From: Leucosporidium creatinivorum
Taxonomy: Eukaryota > Basidiomycota > Microbotryomycetes > Leucosporidiales > Leucosporidiaceae
Assembly: GCA_001600635.1 (NCBI GenBank)
Contig: BCKL01000019.1
Location: forward strand, 1 to 64,000
Length of the DNA: 64,000 bases
Direction of reading: 5' to 3'
The notes under the pieces are model-generated. The model worked only from the letters and a program-made list of their open reading frames with translations. It ran no database searches and was not told the origin of the DNA. Position numbers and translations under genes: made by a program. This document shows positions 11,986 to 23,243 of this stretch, in pieces. The number at the start of each line of letters is the position of its first letter. Within the stretch, counting starts at the first letter, position 1.

Positions 11986-12335
11986 TTGCTGATGTTTGAG
12001 AGCAGTGTAGAGAAGAGAAGGAGAAGAGAAGGAGAAGAGAAGCATGTGCAAGCAGAAGAGCAGTCAAAGAGCAGAGAGATAAGGGCACGGGGGATTGCTT
12101 GCGCTGGGCGCCTCCCCGCCTTCCTGAGCGTCGGAATCCTTCACCGCGATCCCTTGACCAGATTGCAGCCCGGCCGAAGGTGGAAAAGCAGCGGAGGTTG
12201 AATTCCTGGATTCCAAGAGCGCAAGTCTCCTCCGGCATTGCTCTCTCCCCTCCCTCGACTCGCCCTTGTCCTCCTCCCTTTCTCTCCCCACATCTCTCTC
12301 TCTCTCGCACTTCATCTCTTCGCTCTACCATCAAC
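11986..12335. promoter_or_regulatory. bidirectional promoter, Dal5-type transporter / 5-oxoprolinase
   Basis: 350 bp between two start codons on opposite strands. The oxoprolinase side ends in a pyrimidine-rich leader (CTCTCTC runs at about 12293-12310) and the context ATCAACATG; the transporter side has AGAGAAGAGAAG repeats, which are pyrimidine-rich on its own strand. Shared control is an inference from geometry. Confidence 0.6.
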
Positions 12336-15300
12336 ATGCCTTCAGTTGCTCCTCTTTCCAAGATCAAGATTGCCATTGGTGAGCTCTCTACTCTCTTACA
12401 TCACCAGCTGCGCTCGCTAACCCCCCCTATCGCCTGTCCCACTCTTGTGCATATTAAAAAGATCGTGGAGGAACTTTTACCGACTGCCTTGGTATCACTC
12501 CCAATGGCAACCATCTTGTCAAGCTGCTCAGCGTTGACCCAGCCAAGTGAGTGCAAGTACAGCCCTCGCCCCGCGCCTTCAGGCCTTCGCCGAGCAGCTC
12601 AAAGCCGGCAAGGTGGGAGCGGTAGCTATGTTATGGAAGCTGACTTGTACTTCTGATTGCCTTTTCCCTTATCCCCTCTTCACCGTCACCAGCTACTCGG
12701 ATGCTCCCACCGAAGGCATTCGGCGACTGCTCGAATGGTTCTTAGGCGAGAAGCTCCCTCGCAATGAGCTGATCGATACCAGCCGCATAGCTTGGGTTCG
12801 CATGGGTACCACGGTGGCCACGAACGCGTTACTGGAGCGCAAGGGAGAGCGGCACGCAATGCTCATCGTACGTCTCCCGAAGCGCCAAGTCCGAGCAACG
12901 CTGACTTTCCCTTCTCTGTTGCAGACCAAGGGCTTCCGCGACCTTATCGACATCGTGGGGACTCTCCTGAACTCTAGCACTGTACAGAGCTAACTACTCG
13001 TCTGTAGGGAAACCAAACTCGACCCTCGCTCTTCGAGTTGGCGATCAAGAAGGTGCGCCGAGGCTTTTTCGACCGAGCTCAGCGCCGGCAGCTGACCTGA
13101 CACCCTTACAGCCCGAGGTCCTCTACTCCAAGGTCGTCGAAGTGGACGAGCGCGTCATCGTCCAATGGCACGAGATCGTTCCCAAGGACGGCTCGCTCGT
13201 CACGCCCGAAGGCGACCAGCTCGTGGAGGGAGTCAGTGGCGAGCTGGTCCGCATCGTCAAGCCTCTCGACGTCGTCGCCGTCACGAAGGATCTTCAGAAC
13301 CTCTACAACGACGGCTACCGGTCCATCGCCATCGTCTTCGCGCACAGCTACACTTTCCAGGACCACGAGAAGCAAGTCGCCGCCATTGCTCGATCGATCG
13401 GCTTCCCTCACGTCTCGGTCTCATCGGAGCTGCAAGCGATGATCAGGATTGTTTCTCGTGGTAACAGCGCCACTGCCGATGCCTAGTAAGTCTCTCGTAA
13501 CGACCTCGACGAGCACTTCGGAGTTCGAGCGCTGACTCTCCCTTGAACATCCTCAGCCTCACCCCCGAGATCAAGCGCTACCTCGCCCAGTTCAGCAAAG
13601 GATTCAAGGGACAGCTTCAGGACGACACCGGCTGCCGAGTTTCGTTCATGCAGAGCGATGGCTCGCTCGTCGACTTTAGGCATTTCTCGGGACTCAAGGC
13701 CATCCTTTGTGAGCTCGCGGCATCTTCTCCTCAGATCTCGCTGCTAACAACGCTCTATCACTGCAGCTGGACCTGCTGGAGGAGTCGTGGGCTACGCTGA
13801 GACCAGCTACGATCCGGAAGGAGGCGCTCCCGTCGTCGGCTTCGATATGGGAGGGACTTCGACCGATGTCTCTCGCTACGGAGGACAGCTCGAGCACGTC
13901 TTTGAGACAGTCACTGCCGGAGTCACCATTCAGTCACCTCAGCTCGACATCAGTGAGTCATCTGCGCCTCAACTACGGTCCAGCGAGCTGACCTTATCCT
14001 GTTCGGCGCAGACACCGTCGCCGCTGGAGGAGGGTCCAAGCTCTTCTGGCGCAACTCCATGTTCGTCGTCGGCCCTGAAAGTGCTGGTGCCCACCCTGGA
14101 CCTGGTATGATGCTCGCTTTATCTCAGAGTTTTGCCTTCGCTGACCTCTGCGCCTCCTTGTCTCTTCAGCCTGCTACCGCAAGGGAGGACCTCTCACCGT
14201 CACCGACGCCAACCTCTACCTCGGCCGACTCCACATCGACTCTTTTCCCAAAATCTTCGGACCCTCCGAAAGCGAACCCCTCGACTACGAGGTCACCGCT
14301 CGCCTCTTCGCCGAGCTGACCGCTGAGATCAACGCCGACACCGGAGGCAGCTTGACGCCCGAGGAGGTCGCCTGCGGATTCGTCAACGTTGCCAACGAGA
14401 CCATGGCGAGGCCGATCCGAGGTGCGTCTTCCTGCTTGTCTAGTTGCAGCGGCTTGAGCGCTGACCCTGGCTCATCCTTCAGCCCTCACCGAAAGCCGAG
14501 GCTACTCGACCTCCGCGCACAACCTTTCGTGCTTTGGTGGAGCCGGAGGTCAGCATGCTTGCGCCATCGCATCTACCCTCGGAATCCACACCGTCATCGT
14601 ACACAAGTGAGCTTCTAGCTTAAGCTTCGCCGCCCTTCCTTTCGCGTTCCCAGTCTCCCTCTCTTGCCCTCTGCTGACCACCTCTTTGCCCTGAAGGTAC
14701 TCCTCCGTTCTCTCAGCTTACGGCATGGCTCTCGCCGATGTCGCCGTCGACCTCACGGAGCCCTCGAGCCAGATCTACAGCGCCGAATCGCTCGCCGCCC
14801 TCCAACCTCGCATCGCCGGACTCAAGGCTCAAGCTCTGCAGCAGCTTCTCGACCAGGCTATCCCAGAGTCAGCCGTCACCACCGAGGTCTACCTCAATAT
14901 GCGATATGTCGGCTCCGACACCGCGCTCATGGTCCTCGAACCCGCCAGCGGCGACTTCAAGGAGGGCTTCCTCGCTATGCACCGTCGAGAGTTCGGCTTC
15001 GTTCTTCAGGCCGAGATCCTCATCGACGACCTTCGAGTACGTGGAACCGGTAACGGTTCCATGCTTGGTGGAGTCGCGCCCAGGAGCTACGCCAAGGACC
15101 TCGCCGAACTGCCCGCGGAGGCGGTTGAGCCGTCGCTCGCCTTCTCCAAGAACGTCACCTACTTCGAGGAGGCTGGAGGGGCTGTGAGTAGCTATTTCCG
15201 ACGTTTCCGAGCGTGCAAGAGGCTGACTTGCTCTCGATTCAGGTCGATACGCCCATCTACCGTCTCGAGTCGCTCGCACCCGGCACCCTCGTCAAGGGTC

Positions 15301-17952
15301 CCGCCATCATCCTCGACAAGACCCAAACCCTCATCATCCACCCTGCTAACGTCGCCACCGTCCTCGTCGACCACGTTTACATCGACGTCGGCCTCGGACC
15401 TCGCAAGAAGCTGTCGACTACCATCGTCGATCCGATTCAGCTGTCCATCTTTGTACGTCGAGCGGCTGTGGAGCGCTTCGCTCTTCTCTTCTAACATCTC
15501 ACTGACTCCCACCCACCTGCAGGGTCACCGCTTCATGAGCATCGCCGACCGAATGGGCCGAACCCTTCAGCGCACGGCGACCTCGCTCCAGATCAAGGAG
15601 CGCCTCGACTTCTCTTGCGCCGTCTTCGGTCCCGACGCTGGCCTCGTCGCAAACGCACCTCATATCCCTGTCCATCTCGGCTCGATGCAGTACGCCATCC
15701 AGTTCCAGGCCGAGCACCTCAAGGGACAGCTTCGCGAGGGCGACATTGTCGTCTCCAACCACCCCAAGGCTGGAGGAACCCATCTGCCCGATATCACCGT
15801 CATCTGCCCCGTCTTCGAGGATGGCGAGATCGTCTTCTTCGTCGCCGCGTGAGTTTCGGCGCCTTCTCTTCCGCTTCAAGAACCCCGAGCCGAGTCTGAC
15901 TCTTCCGCCTCTGCCCTCGCTACAGTCGCGGTCACCATGGCGATATCGGAGGTGAGCGCTATAGCTCTCGCGATCTCACTGTGCGAGCGTCAGCTGACAT
16001 TCCTCTATCGCAGGCCTCAATGGCAACTCGATGCCTCCCGACAGCGTCGAGATCTGGCAAGAAGGCGTCTCCATCATGTCGCACTTCCTCGTTCGCGACG
16101 GCAAGTTCAACGAAGAGGAGATGGTCGAGATGTTCGAGGCGGCTGGACGCTACCCCGACTGCCTCGCTTCGAGGAGGATCCAGGACAACATCTCCGACCT
16201 CAAGGCGCAGTGCGCGGCGTGCTCGCAAGGTGCAGCACAGATCCAGGAGCTCTTCAGAGAGTGAGTTTTAATCCCCCTCTTCCTTGCACTCGCTTTCTTG
16301 CCTCTCTGGCTCGACTTCTCGCCTCTCGGCGTCAGCTCGGTGCTCGGTGCTGGTACTCAGCACCGTATGGACGGCAGACAGCTTATGCATTCTCTTCCTA
16401 CTTGTACAGATACGGAAAGGAGACTGTACAGTTCTACATGCGCGAGATCCGCAACAACGCCGAGGGAGCCGTTCGATCGTTCTTCAAGAGGATCTTCGCC
16501 GAGCGGGAAGGAAAGCCGATCCAGGCGGTCGACTACATGGGTGAGTTGCTCAGGTCATCGGTTAGAGACGACTCAAACCCTTGAGCATCCAGAAAGTTGA
16601 GCCGATGAGATTGGGACTTACGAGCTTTCGCTTTCGCAGACGACGGAACTCCCATCGCCCTCAAGATTACCATCGACGGCGACAGCGGTTCAGCGACATG
16701 GGATTTCGAGGGTACAGGCCTCGAGACATACTCCAACCTCAACGCTCCGACGGCCGTTGCGAATTCGGCCATGATTTACTGCCTTCGCACTCTCATCGGA
16801 ACCGACATGCCCCTCAACGCCGGTGTCCTCGCCCCCGTCGAGCTTCTCGTGCCCGAAGGAACCATCCTTCGACCTTCAAAGTACGCCGCCGTTAGCAGTG
16901 GCAACACCGAGACGAGTCAGAGGGTCTGCGACGTCATCTTCAAGGCTTTCGAGGCTTGCGCTGCTTCCCAAGGTCAGTCTCAGGCTACTGCTGCAGTCTC
17001 AAGATCGGTCTGACGCGTTTCTTTCGAACAGGCTGCATGAACGTCTTCCAAGCCAACTACCAGGACATGGCCTACGGCGAAACGAGTAAGTTCTGCTCGG
17101 CGGCGCTGGACGTCTATTCGGAGCCGGACTGAGAGCTGACCTCGGCTTACTCTACAGTCTGTGGTGGTGCTGGTGCTGGGCCCACCTGGGTCGGTCAGTC
17201 CGGCGTGCATATCAATATGACCAGTGAGTGCCCGGTCCCGCTCGTTTCTCGGATCCTCGGCGATGGCTGATCGTCGTCCTCTCGACTTTGTCGCTTACAG
17301 ACACTCGCATCACGGACATGGAGGTGTGAGTAGATCCCGGATTCCTGACGAGCTACGTGAGCCGAGCTGACCCTCACATCTCGACTCGCAGCCTCGAGAA
17401 GCGCTTCCCCGTCCTCCTTCGCGAGTTCACCATCCGCACCGGATCAGGCGGCATCGGCGCCAACAACGGAGGAAATGGAGTGCATCGCGAGTTTGAGTTC
17501 TTGATGCCCGGCATGCATGTGAGCTCTCTTCCCTCCCTCCTGCTCTTCTCGGGCTCGGTGCTGAACCGCCCGCCGCCTCTCAGGCCATGGTCATCGGCGA
17601 GCGTCGCGTCAATCAGCCGTACGGGATGCACGGAGGAGGACCTGGAGAGCGAGGTTGCAGCTACTGGGTGCGCAAGACCTCCGACGGAGGACAGCAGAAG
17701 ATCAAGTTGAAGCCGTCGCCGAAGTTCGCGTACGTCTTGCTCGTGTCGCTCCATCCTGCTCATCGAGCTGACGGTTTCCTTTCTCAATCAAACAGTCCTT
17801 CGGTTGGAGATCGTCTCATCATCCACACCCCGGGAGGAGGAGCTTACGGCGCTCCCACCGCTTCGCCAGTCGCTCCCGCCTCCAAGCCTGCGCAATATCC
17901 TCGCGCGAATGGCAGTGTTGCAGCCTTCATGTCGATGCAGGAGACGAACTAG
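12336..17952 (+). CDS. OXP1: 5-oxoprolinase (ATP-hydrolysing), HyuA-HyuB fusion
   Basis: Cytosolic enzyme that hydrolyses 5-oxo-L-proline (pyroglutamate) to L-glutamate with ATP, closing the gamma-glutamyl (glutathione) cycle. Exon 1 ([14 protein letters not shown]) joins the nucleotide-binding motif [16 protein letters not shown]. The N-terminal hydantoinase-A half continues with [47 protein letters not shown] and [17 protein letters not shown], the second phosphate-binding motif, then [15 protein letters not shown]. The C-terminal hydantoinase-B half has [54 protein letters not shown] and [14 protein letters not shown]. About 15-20 short introns, ~1,290 residues, equal to yeast and mammalian 5-oxoprolinases; every diagnostic block is present, so it looks whole. 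A bacterial-style hydantoinase specificity is less likely because both halves are fused. Confidence 0.95.
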
Positions 17953-18120
17953 TAGTTTATAGGGAAACATGTATATAGTGTAACGAGTACAGCCAATTTT
18001 CGCCCACCTTCCGCGAGCGCCGAGCGAGATGTCGTCGCTCGGCTTCGCTGCGGCTCTCTCGCGATGATACTGCTCAACAGCGGTGTAGCATATCAACAGC
18101 AAGCCCAGAGCGTTTCCCAC

Positions 18121-21100
18121 CTATAGCTCCTTCTCTCCCTTCCCTCTCCCCTCGCTCTTCCCCTTCCCCGTCCTCGCCGCCTCTCCCTCCCGCCTCAACC
18201 CCCCCATCTTAACCGCAACCAACGCACTCCCCGCCGCCCCCATCGCATAACAGTAACTCGGTCCCCAAATCCAATACACCGCCGTAGCAACGAGAGGCCC
18301 CAACGCCCTCCCCAACTGACCCGCCGAGCGGAACTTGCCCAACGCCGAGCCTTTATCGATGCCCCCTCCGTCCGTCTCCAATGAGGCGAGAGCATTGAGA
18401 GAGTTGACTACTGTGGCGGAGACGAAAGCGAGGCCAGCGGCAGCGGTGTAGAGTGTGAGAGTTGGGGCGGAGGAGAAAGACGTGATGCCAAGGGGATTGA
18501 GGTGGGGGAGGAGAGTGAGGAGGAGGAGGGAGATGGTGCAGGTGTAGATACCGGAGATGGCGAGTCGGAGGGGGCCGGAGGGAGTGGATTTGAGGCGACG
18601 GACGTAGCCGCCTTGGAGGAGGGAGCTGAGGATGCCGATGAAACCGAGGAGGCGGCCGTTTTGCTGTGGTGTGGTGAAAGCGCGAGTTGGTAGGCGTTGA
18701 GTTGATGAGGAGGGGATGAGGAGGAGGGAAACGAAGAGAAGTGAAGCGAAGCGAAGGGAAAGGGGCGGGAGGGAAGAAAGCGGCGAAGGGAAAGTCAGCT
18801 CGAGCTCGGGGCGCTCAGTCACAGCGAGACAGGCATACAGCGTTGGAGTAGTCGAAGAGAGTATAGGTGAGGAAAGTGAGGGTGAACTCGGCTCCTACGC
18901 GATGTACCGGTAGAGAGTCAGCTTCGGCTCTCCACCCGCTTCCTCTCCTCGATCCTCCTCAACACGAAAGCGACGAAACTTACCCGAAAAGAAGAACAAG
19001 AACCCGAAATGCACCCATCTCAACTGGCCCAGTCTCGTCTCCCTCTGTTCCTTCGTCCTGCCCACCTCCACCTTCCCCTCCTTACTCGCTCCCACCACCT
19101 CCTCCTCCTCCTCCTTGATCCACCCCTTCGTCTCCGGCAATTTCCACCACAGGAAAACCGTCTCAATGCTCAAGAGGACGAGAGTGACGAGCGCGGGAAA
19201 GGCGTAGGAGTTGAGTTTGAGGGAGGTGTGGCCCAGGATTGGGAAGGGGAGGGGGAGGTGCGAGGGGGTGGAGATGGGGAGTGGGCGAGAGGCGAAGTAG
19301 GCGCCGAGGGAGGGGCCGAGGGTGCTGTTTGGGAGTGGACGAATCGAGGAAGGGTACATGAAAGAGGACGGTCAGCTTTCAAGTTAACGAGGCCATCGGA
19401 AATGAAGCTCGAACAGCGGGGCCAAAGCCGAGCTGCTGGAGGTCAATCGACTCGCAGCTGGACGCGGGACGAGTACTGTCTCAATCACGCTTCCGTTCAC
19501 GTACACAGGGTCCCCCGCCACTCAGGCAAGGGCAGCAGCGCGCGAAGAAGCGGCTGATGAGCGGGCAAGCCGAACGCCGCGAAAGCTGGACAGGGTCGCT
19601 GCTGACCACAGCGTCGCATCGAGACCGCGCTCAGTACATCGACGCTCTCATAGCCCGCGTCGCCGATCCCTCAGCGCGAGGTCAGTGAACGAGGGCAGCG
19701 GCGATAGACAGGGCTCAGTGACGAAAGAGCGCGGTGTTCGTCTGCAGAGGACCTCTGAGAATACAATTGAGCCTCCGCACCCACGAAGCACGGAGATCAC
19801 TCGCCCGAGTCTTCCCTCTTTGCTCGAGAGAGGAGCGCAAGACGAGTGCCTGCGAGCGAGCAGGCAAGGCGAATCCGAAGCGAGAATGAAGCGCCGAACC
19901 TGCCTCGTGTTTCGTTCTTCTGGCTCTGCTCCCCTGGCAGAAGAGCAAGCAGCGAGGGAGCGAACTGAAGACGCCGACGGAACGACGCAGCCCCGAGCCG
20001 ACTTGCCGCTCCGAACTTCCATCAGCGCCGAGCTTCCGCGCTCCTGCCCCTGCTCCTCGCCGCATCCTGCGACATCTGCTCCGATCTGCTCTAGCAGGTG
20101 AGCCTCACAGAAGGAAGACGACGACCAGAGGCGAGAGGTATGTTGAGAGCCCTGGACTGCTGTACAGCTCCGAGCTACCATCATCGCCGAGCTTCCGATC
20201 CCCGTCTCGTCGGCTGCTCCTGCTCCTCTAAGGTGAACAGCGAGTCCGATAAGGGAAGCCACCTACAGGGCGACGACATGCTGAGAGCTCCAAGCTACGG
20301 TGTAGCTCCGAGCTCTCCTCATCTTCAGCCCTCGCTGCCTCCCCTGCTCGGCGCTCCCTCTTCCACGTCTGCTGTACCACGGCAGAGGTTACAGCGAGCC
20401 GAAGCAGAGAGTGGAGTAAAAAGTGGAATCGGTAACAAGGTCATGCTGAAACCCCAAGCCGCGTCTGCAGCTCCAAGCTGTCCTCATCGCCGAGCACTCG
20501 ATCGGCTGCTCCTCCACACTCCATCGCGGCCTGCTGCTCGAAATGACGCAGCTCGTCACCGAGTAGAGGGAAAAGGAAGGCACCGTCGAACAGAAGAGAG
20601 CCCCGAGTTGTCTCTGCAGCCCCGGGCTTTCATCATCGCCGAGCTTCTGACCTCCGCATCGTCGAGCGCTCCTGCTCCAGCCGAGACATACAGCGAGCTT
20701 TCGAGAGCAGCAGACACGTCGAAGATGCTACATGCTGAGAGCCCCGGACTACGGTATAGCTCGAAGCTCCCATCAGGATCTCGACTGTTGCGCTGCTCCT
20801 CCGTGCTTGGTCGCGAATGCAAAACCCAGCATCTAGCCGCCATACAGAGGAGAGAGAAGCTTCTGAAGAAACGAGGAAGCCCGAGCGGCCTGTGCTGCTC
20901 AGCGTCTCCCTCATCATCGCCGAGCCTTCGATCCCCGCTCCTCGCCGCCCTTCCTTCCCTGCAGAGGTAACGTCTTCCTCGAGCGCAGCAGGACAAGAAG
21001 AAGATCCAGGGACAGCGCAAAAAGAGGAAAGCCCCACGCCGCTTCTGCGACTCGGAGCCTTCCTCATCCCTGCTCCCCTCTCTCCTCCTTCCCTCTCCGT

Positions 21101-22039
21101 CTCCTCGTCCCCTCCATCCCGCGCCCCTCTCCTCTTCTCCCACGCCATCCCATCCCTCGCATCGAGAGAAACTCACAAAGCCACGCCAAACGCCATGCCG
21201 ACCAAGGCCAGCGCCTTGCCGCGCTCCGAGGGAGTGGTGACGTCCGTGATGCAGGCGATGGAGAGTTGGACGTTGCCTTCCGAGAGGCCGGAGAGGAGGC
21301 GTGAGGCTGCGAGCGATTCGAGCCGCCAGCGAGGGATGAGAGCGATGGCGAGGGTGGAGGGGAGAGGGAGAGGAAGGGAGACGAGGGAGGGAGGGCGAAG
21401 GGATGGATGAAGGTGGATGAGAGGGATGAGAGAAGGAGAAAGGGAGTTAGTTACATCCTCTCCCTACAGCTGCGACCCCCCGTCGAGAGAGACCGAGCGC
21501 CCGCCTCACTCACCGACATAGCCTCCCCAACTCGCACTGGCGACCCACATTCCGGCGCTGGCCAAATTGCCTATCATACTTGCGAGTAGGACCTTCCTCC
21601 TTCCGTACTTATCTGACCACGTGCCCAGGTAAGGCGAGACGAGGAATTGGCAAAAGGAGAAGAGGGAGGAGAGAAGGCCGCCGAGGAGGGTTAGGTCCCA
21701 GCGGGATTGTTGTTGTGGTGTGGGAGGGACGAGGGAGAGGGAGAAGAGTGTGGTGCGGAGGGAGCGGGTGAGAGTGAGGGTGTGTTGGAGGAGGGTCTTG
21801 CCCCCTGCTCCCGCTCCTGCGCCCGAGCCGACGCCGGGGGAGAGATGCTCTAGCGCTGTAGCCCATTTCCCGCCCACCGCACCCGAAGCTAAAACCTCCT
21901 CATCCTTGACGAACCCTTCAATCAACCTCGGGAACAAGGGCAAGGGGATGGTGAATGCGAGTAGGTCGAGTAGGAGGGCGAGGAAGATGATGTACACTAT
22001 CGAGCGGGAGGTGGGCCGTTGGGTAGGAGGGGGAGCCAT
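18121..22039 (-). CDS. MFS transporter, TetA/MFSD10-like, with a 1.85-kb intron
   Basis: Predicted 12-span proton antiporter or facilitator. Exon 1 (22039-21514) has the first span and the loop motif GTWSDKYGRRKVLLAS, the MFS signature between spans 2 and 3. After a 207-bp intron (21307-21513) exon 2 reads ASRLLSGLSEGNVQLS and ITDVTTPSERGKALALVG. Exon 2 ends at 21177 in GVAF, and the frame resumes at 19324 with TLGPSLGAYFASRPLP, the expected span-5 motif, so 19325-21176 must be removed as one intron. Later exons give AEFTLTFLTYTLFDYSNA joined to QNGRLLGFIGILSSLLQGG and end at the stop at 18121-18123. About 540 residues. Substrate unknown. It shares a 1.2-kb divergent region with the C2H2/fungal_trans regulator. 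Confidence 0.88.
19325..21176 (-). other. 1,852-bp intron of the MFS transporter gene
   Basis: Donor GTGAGT at 21176-21171 and acceptor CAG ending at 19325 join two exons exactly in phase (GCT TT|C ACC). Branch-like GCTGAC lies about 50 bases before the acceptor. Most other introns in the window are 50-100 bp and the longest other one noted is ~260 bp, so this one is roughly 20 times the norm. It is largely filled by the degenerate tandem repeat listed separately. Confidence 0.85.
19990..21060. repeat. degenerate tandem repeat, ~140-165 bp units
   Basis: About seven diverged copies follow each other inside the large intron. Recurrent landmarks are TGCTGAGAGCCCC, CTCCGAGCT, CATCATCGCCGAGCTT and GCTGCTCCTGCTCC, seen at about 19990, 20145, 20280, 20445, 20597, 20735 and 20890. 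Three neighbouring copies begin with ATG at 20140, 20278 and 20443, spaced 138 and 165 bases, both multiples of three. Long open frames therefore run through the array on both strands. No terminal inverted repeats, poly-A or transposase-like frame is visible. Confidence 0.65.
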
Positions 22040-23243
22040 GTTGTTGGTGAGAGAGGCTGTAGGACGGTAGGGAGATCGTTAGCGCTGAGGGAGAGTAGAG
22101 AGGTGAGGGAGATGCGTGTTGAGGCAGGACAGCAAGAAGCTGTAGCCTTGTAGCAGAGCAGAGCAGAGCAGAGCAGTAAAGAGAGGAGATGCTATGCTCA
22201 CTCGTAGCCTTATAGCTCTTTCTGAGCCCTCAGTATGAGCGGAAGCGAGAGAGGTGGTTCGAGCTATGGCGAGTTGCCCTCTTGACAAGGCGAGCTCAAA
22301 GGTGCGAGTCCTAGTCGAGTATGTACTAGTACGAAGGGGTCGAAAGCTGTAGTCGATGGACTGCTCGCAGTGTTGCAGCCGAGCAAAGAGGAAGGTAGAC
22401 GGAGGAGCAACAGAGGCGGGATCAGCGAAACGGGCGCTTTGCAAAGGCGGGGGGGCTATTTCTATAACCAAGTAAGAGTTGTGACAAGAGGTAGGAGAGA
22501 CCCAAGAGGGCGATTGAACGTAGCCAAAGGGCCTACTTTCGCCCTCTAAGCGCCGACTCGCCGTGCTCGGCGCAGGCTTTCAGCGAGCAAAGCCGAGCTG
22601 GCTTTGACCGCCTTCTGCAGCTTTGCAAAGTCTTGGGGAGCAAGGGAAGCTCTTCTGATATCCTACGAGCAACCTTCCTAGATTGCTCAAGAAAGACCGT
22701 CCACTGACCGAAAACGGAGGGAGGGAGATGCTCGGCGATGGCTGTTTGGCGAAGTGTTCCGCTGTGATACGGGCTTGTAGTCAATATACGGCGATTCAGA
22801 GATACATGAAAGGACTGCGCGAGATGGATAGCGCGGTGGAGTTCTCCCTGCGCTCTGAACAGGAAGGGAATGAGCCTCCGGCGACGACTCGGCGAAGGGT
22901 CGGCCATGGCCAGCGGGTTGAGTCGCTTTGCCCGCGTTTCGTGAGGCGTCTTTGACGCAGTGAGGTTCTTGCAGCTGTTACCTGGCGCCGAAATAGTACT
23001 GCAGGCCTTAGAGAGGCCTGTACCGTTCTCGCACTCGGATCCGACCGCTCGGCTCGGCGCTGACCTCGGTGCTGTCTCCCACAGCCAATTACGCGGCACG
23101 ACTTCTCACAGAGAGCTCGGTCTTCATCTACCATACTCATACACCCTCCTCATTAACCTGTATATCATCATACCAGATAGGGGTCCAAGGTGGACTTGCT
23201 CTTGCCCGCTCTCCCTCTCTCGTCCTTGTCCACGCTGCAAGAG
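22040..23243. promoter_or_regulatory. 1.2-kb divergent intergenic region
   Basis: Lies between the start codons of the MFS transporter (minus) and the C2H2/fungal_trans regulator (plus). A motif like an intron 3' end (CGGCGCTGACC, then CTCCCACAG near 23084) suggests a 5'-UTR intron for the regulator. The GCAGA-type short repeat GAGCAGAGCAGAGCAG sits near 22157. No other gene is supported. Confidence 0.5.

Noticed and set aside
18502-18693. Acidic open frame (EESEEEEGDGAGVDTGD-type) on the plus strand
   Set aside because: It is antisense to the Leu/Ser-rich membrane spans of the MFS transporter.
19990-21060. Tandem repeats considered as a CRISPR-like array or mobile element
   Set aside because: Units are degenerate with no constant short repeat plus unique spacers, and there are no terminal repeats or transposition genes; the host is a eukaryote.
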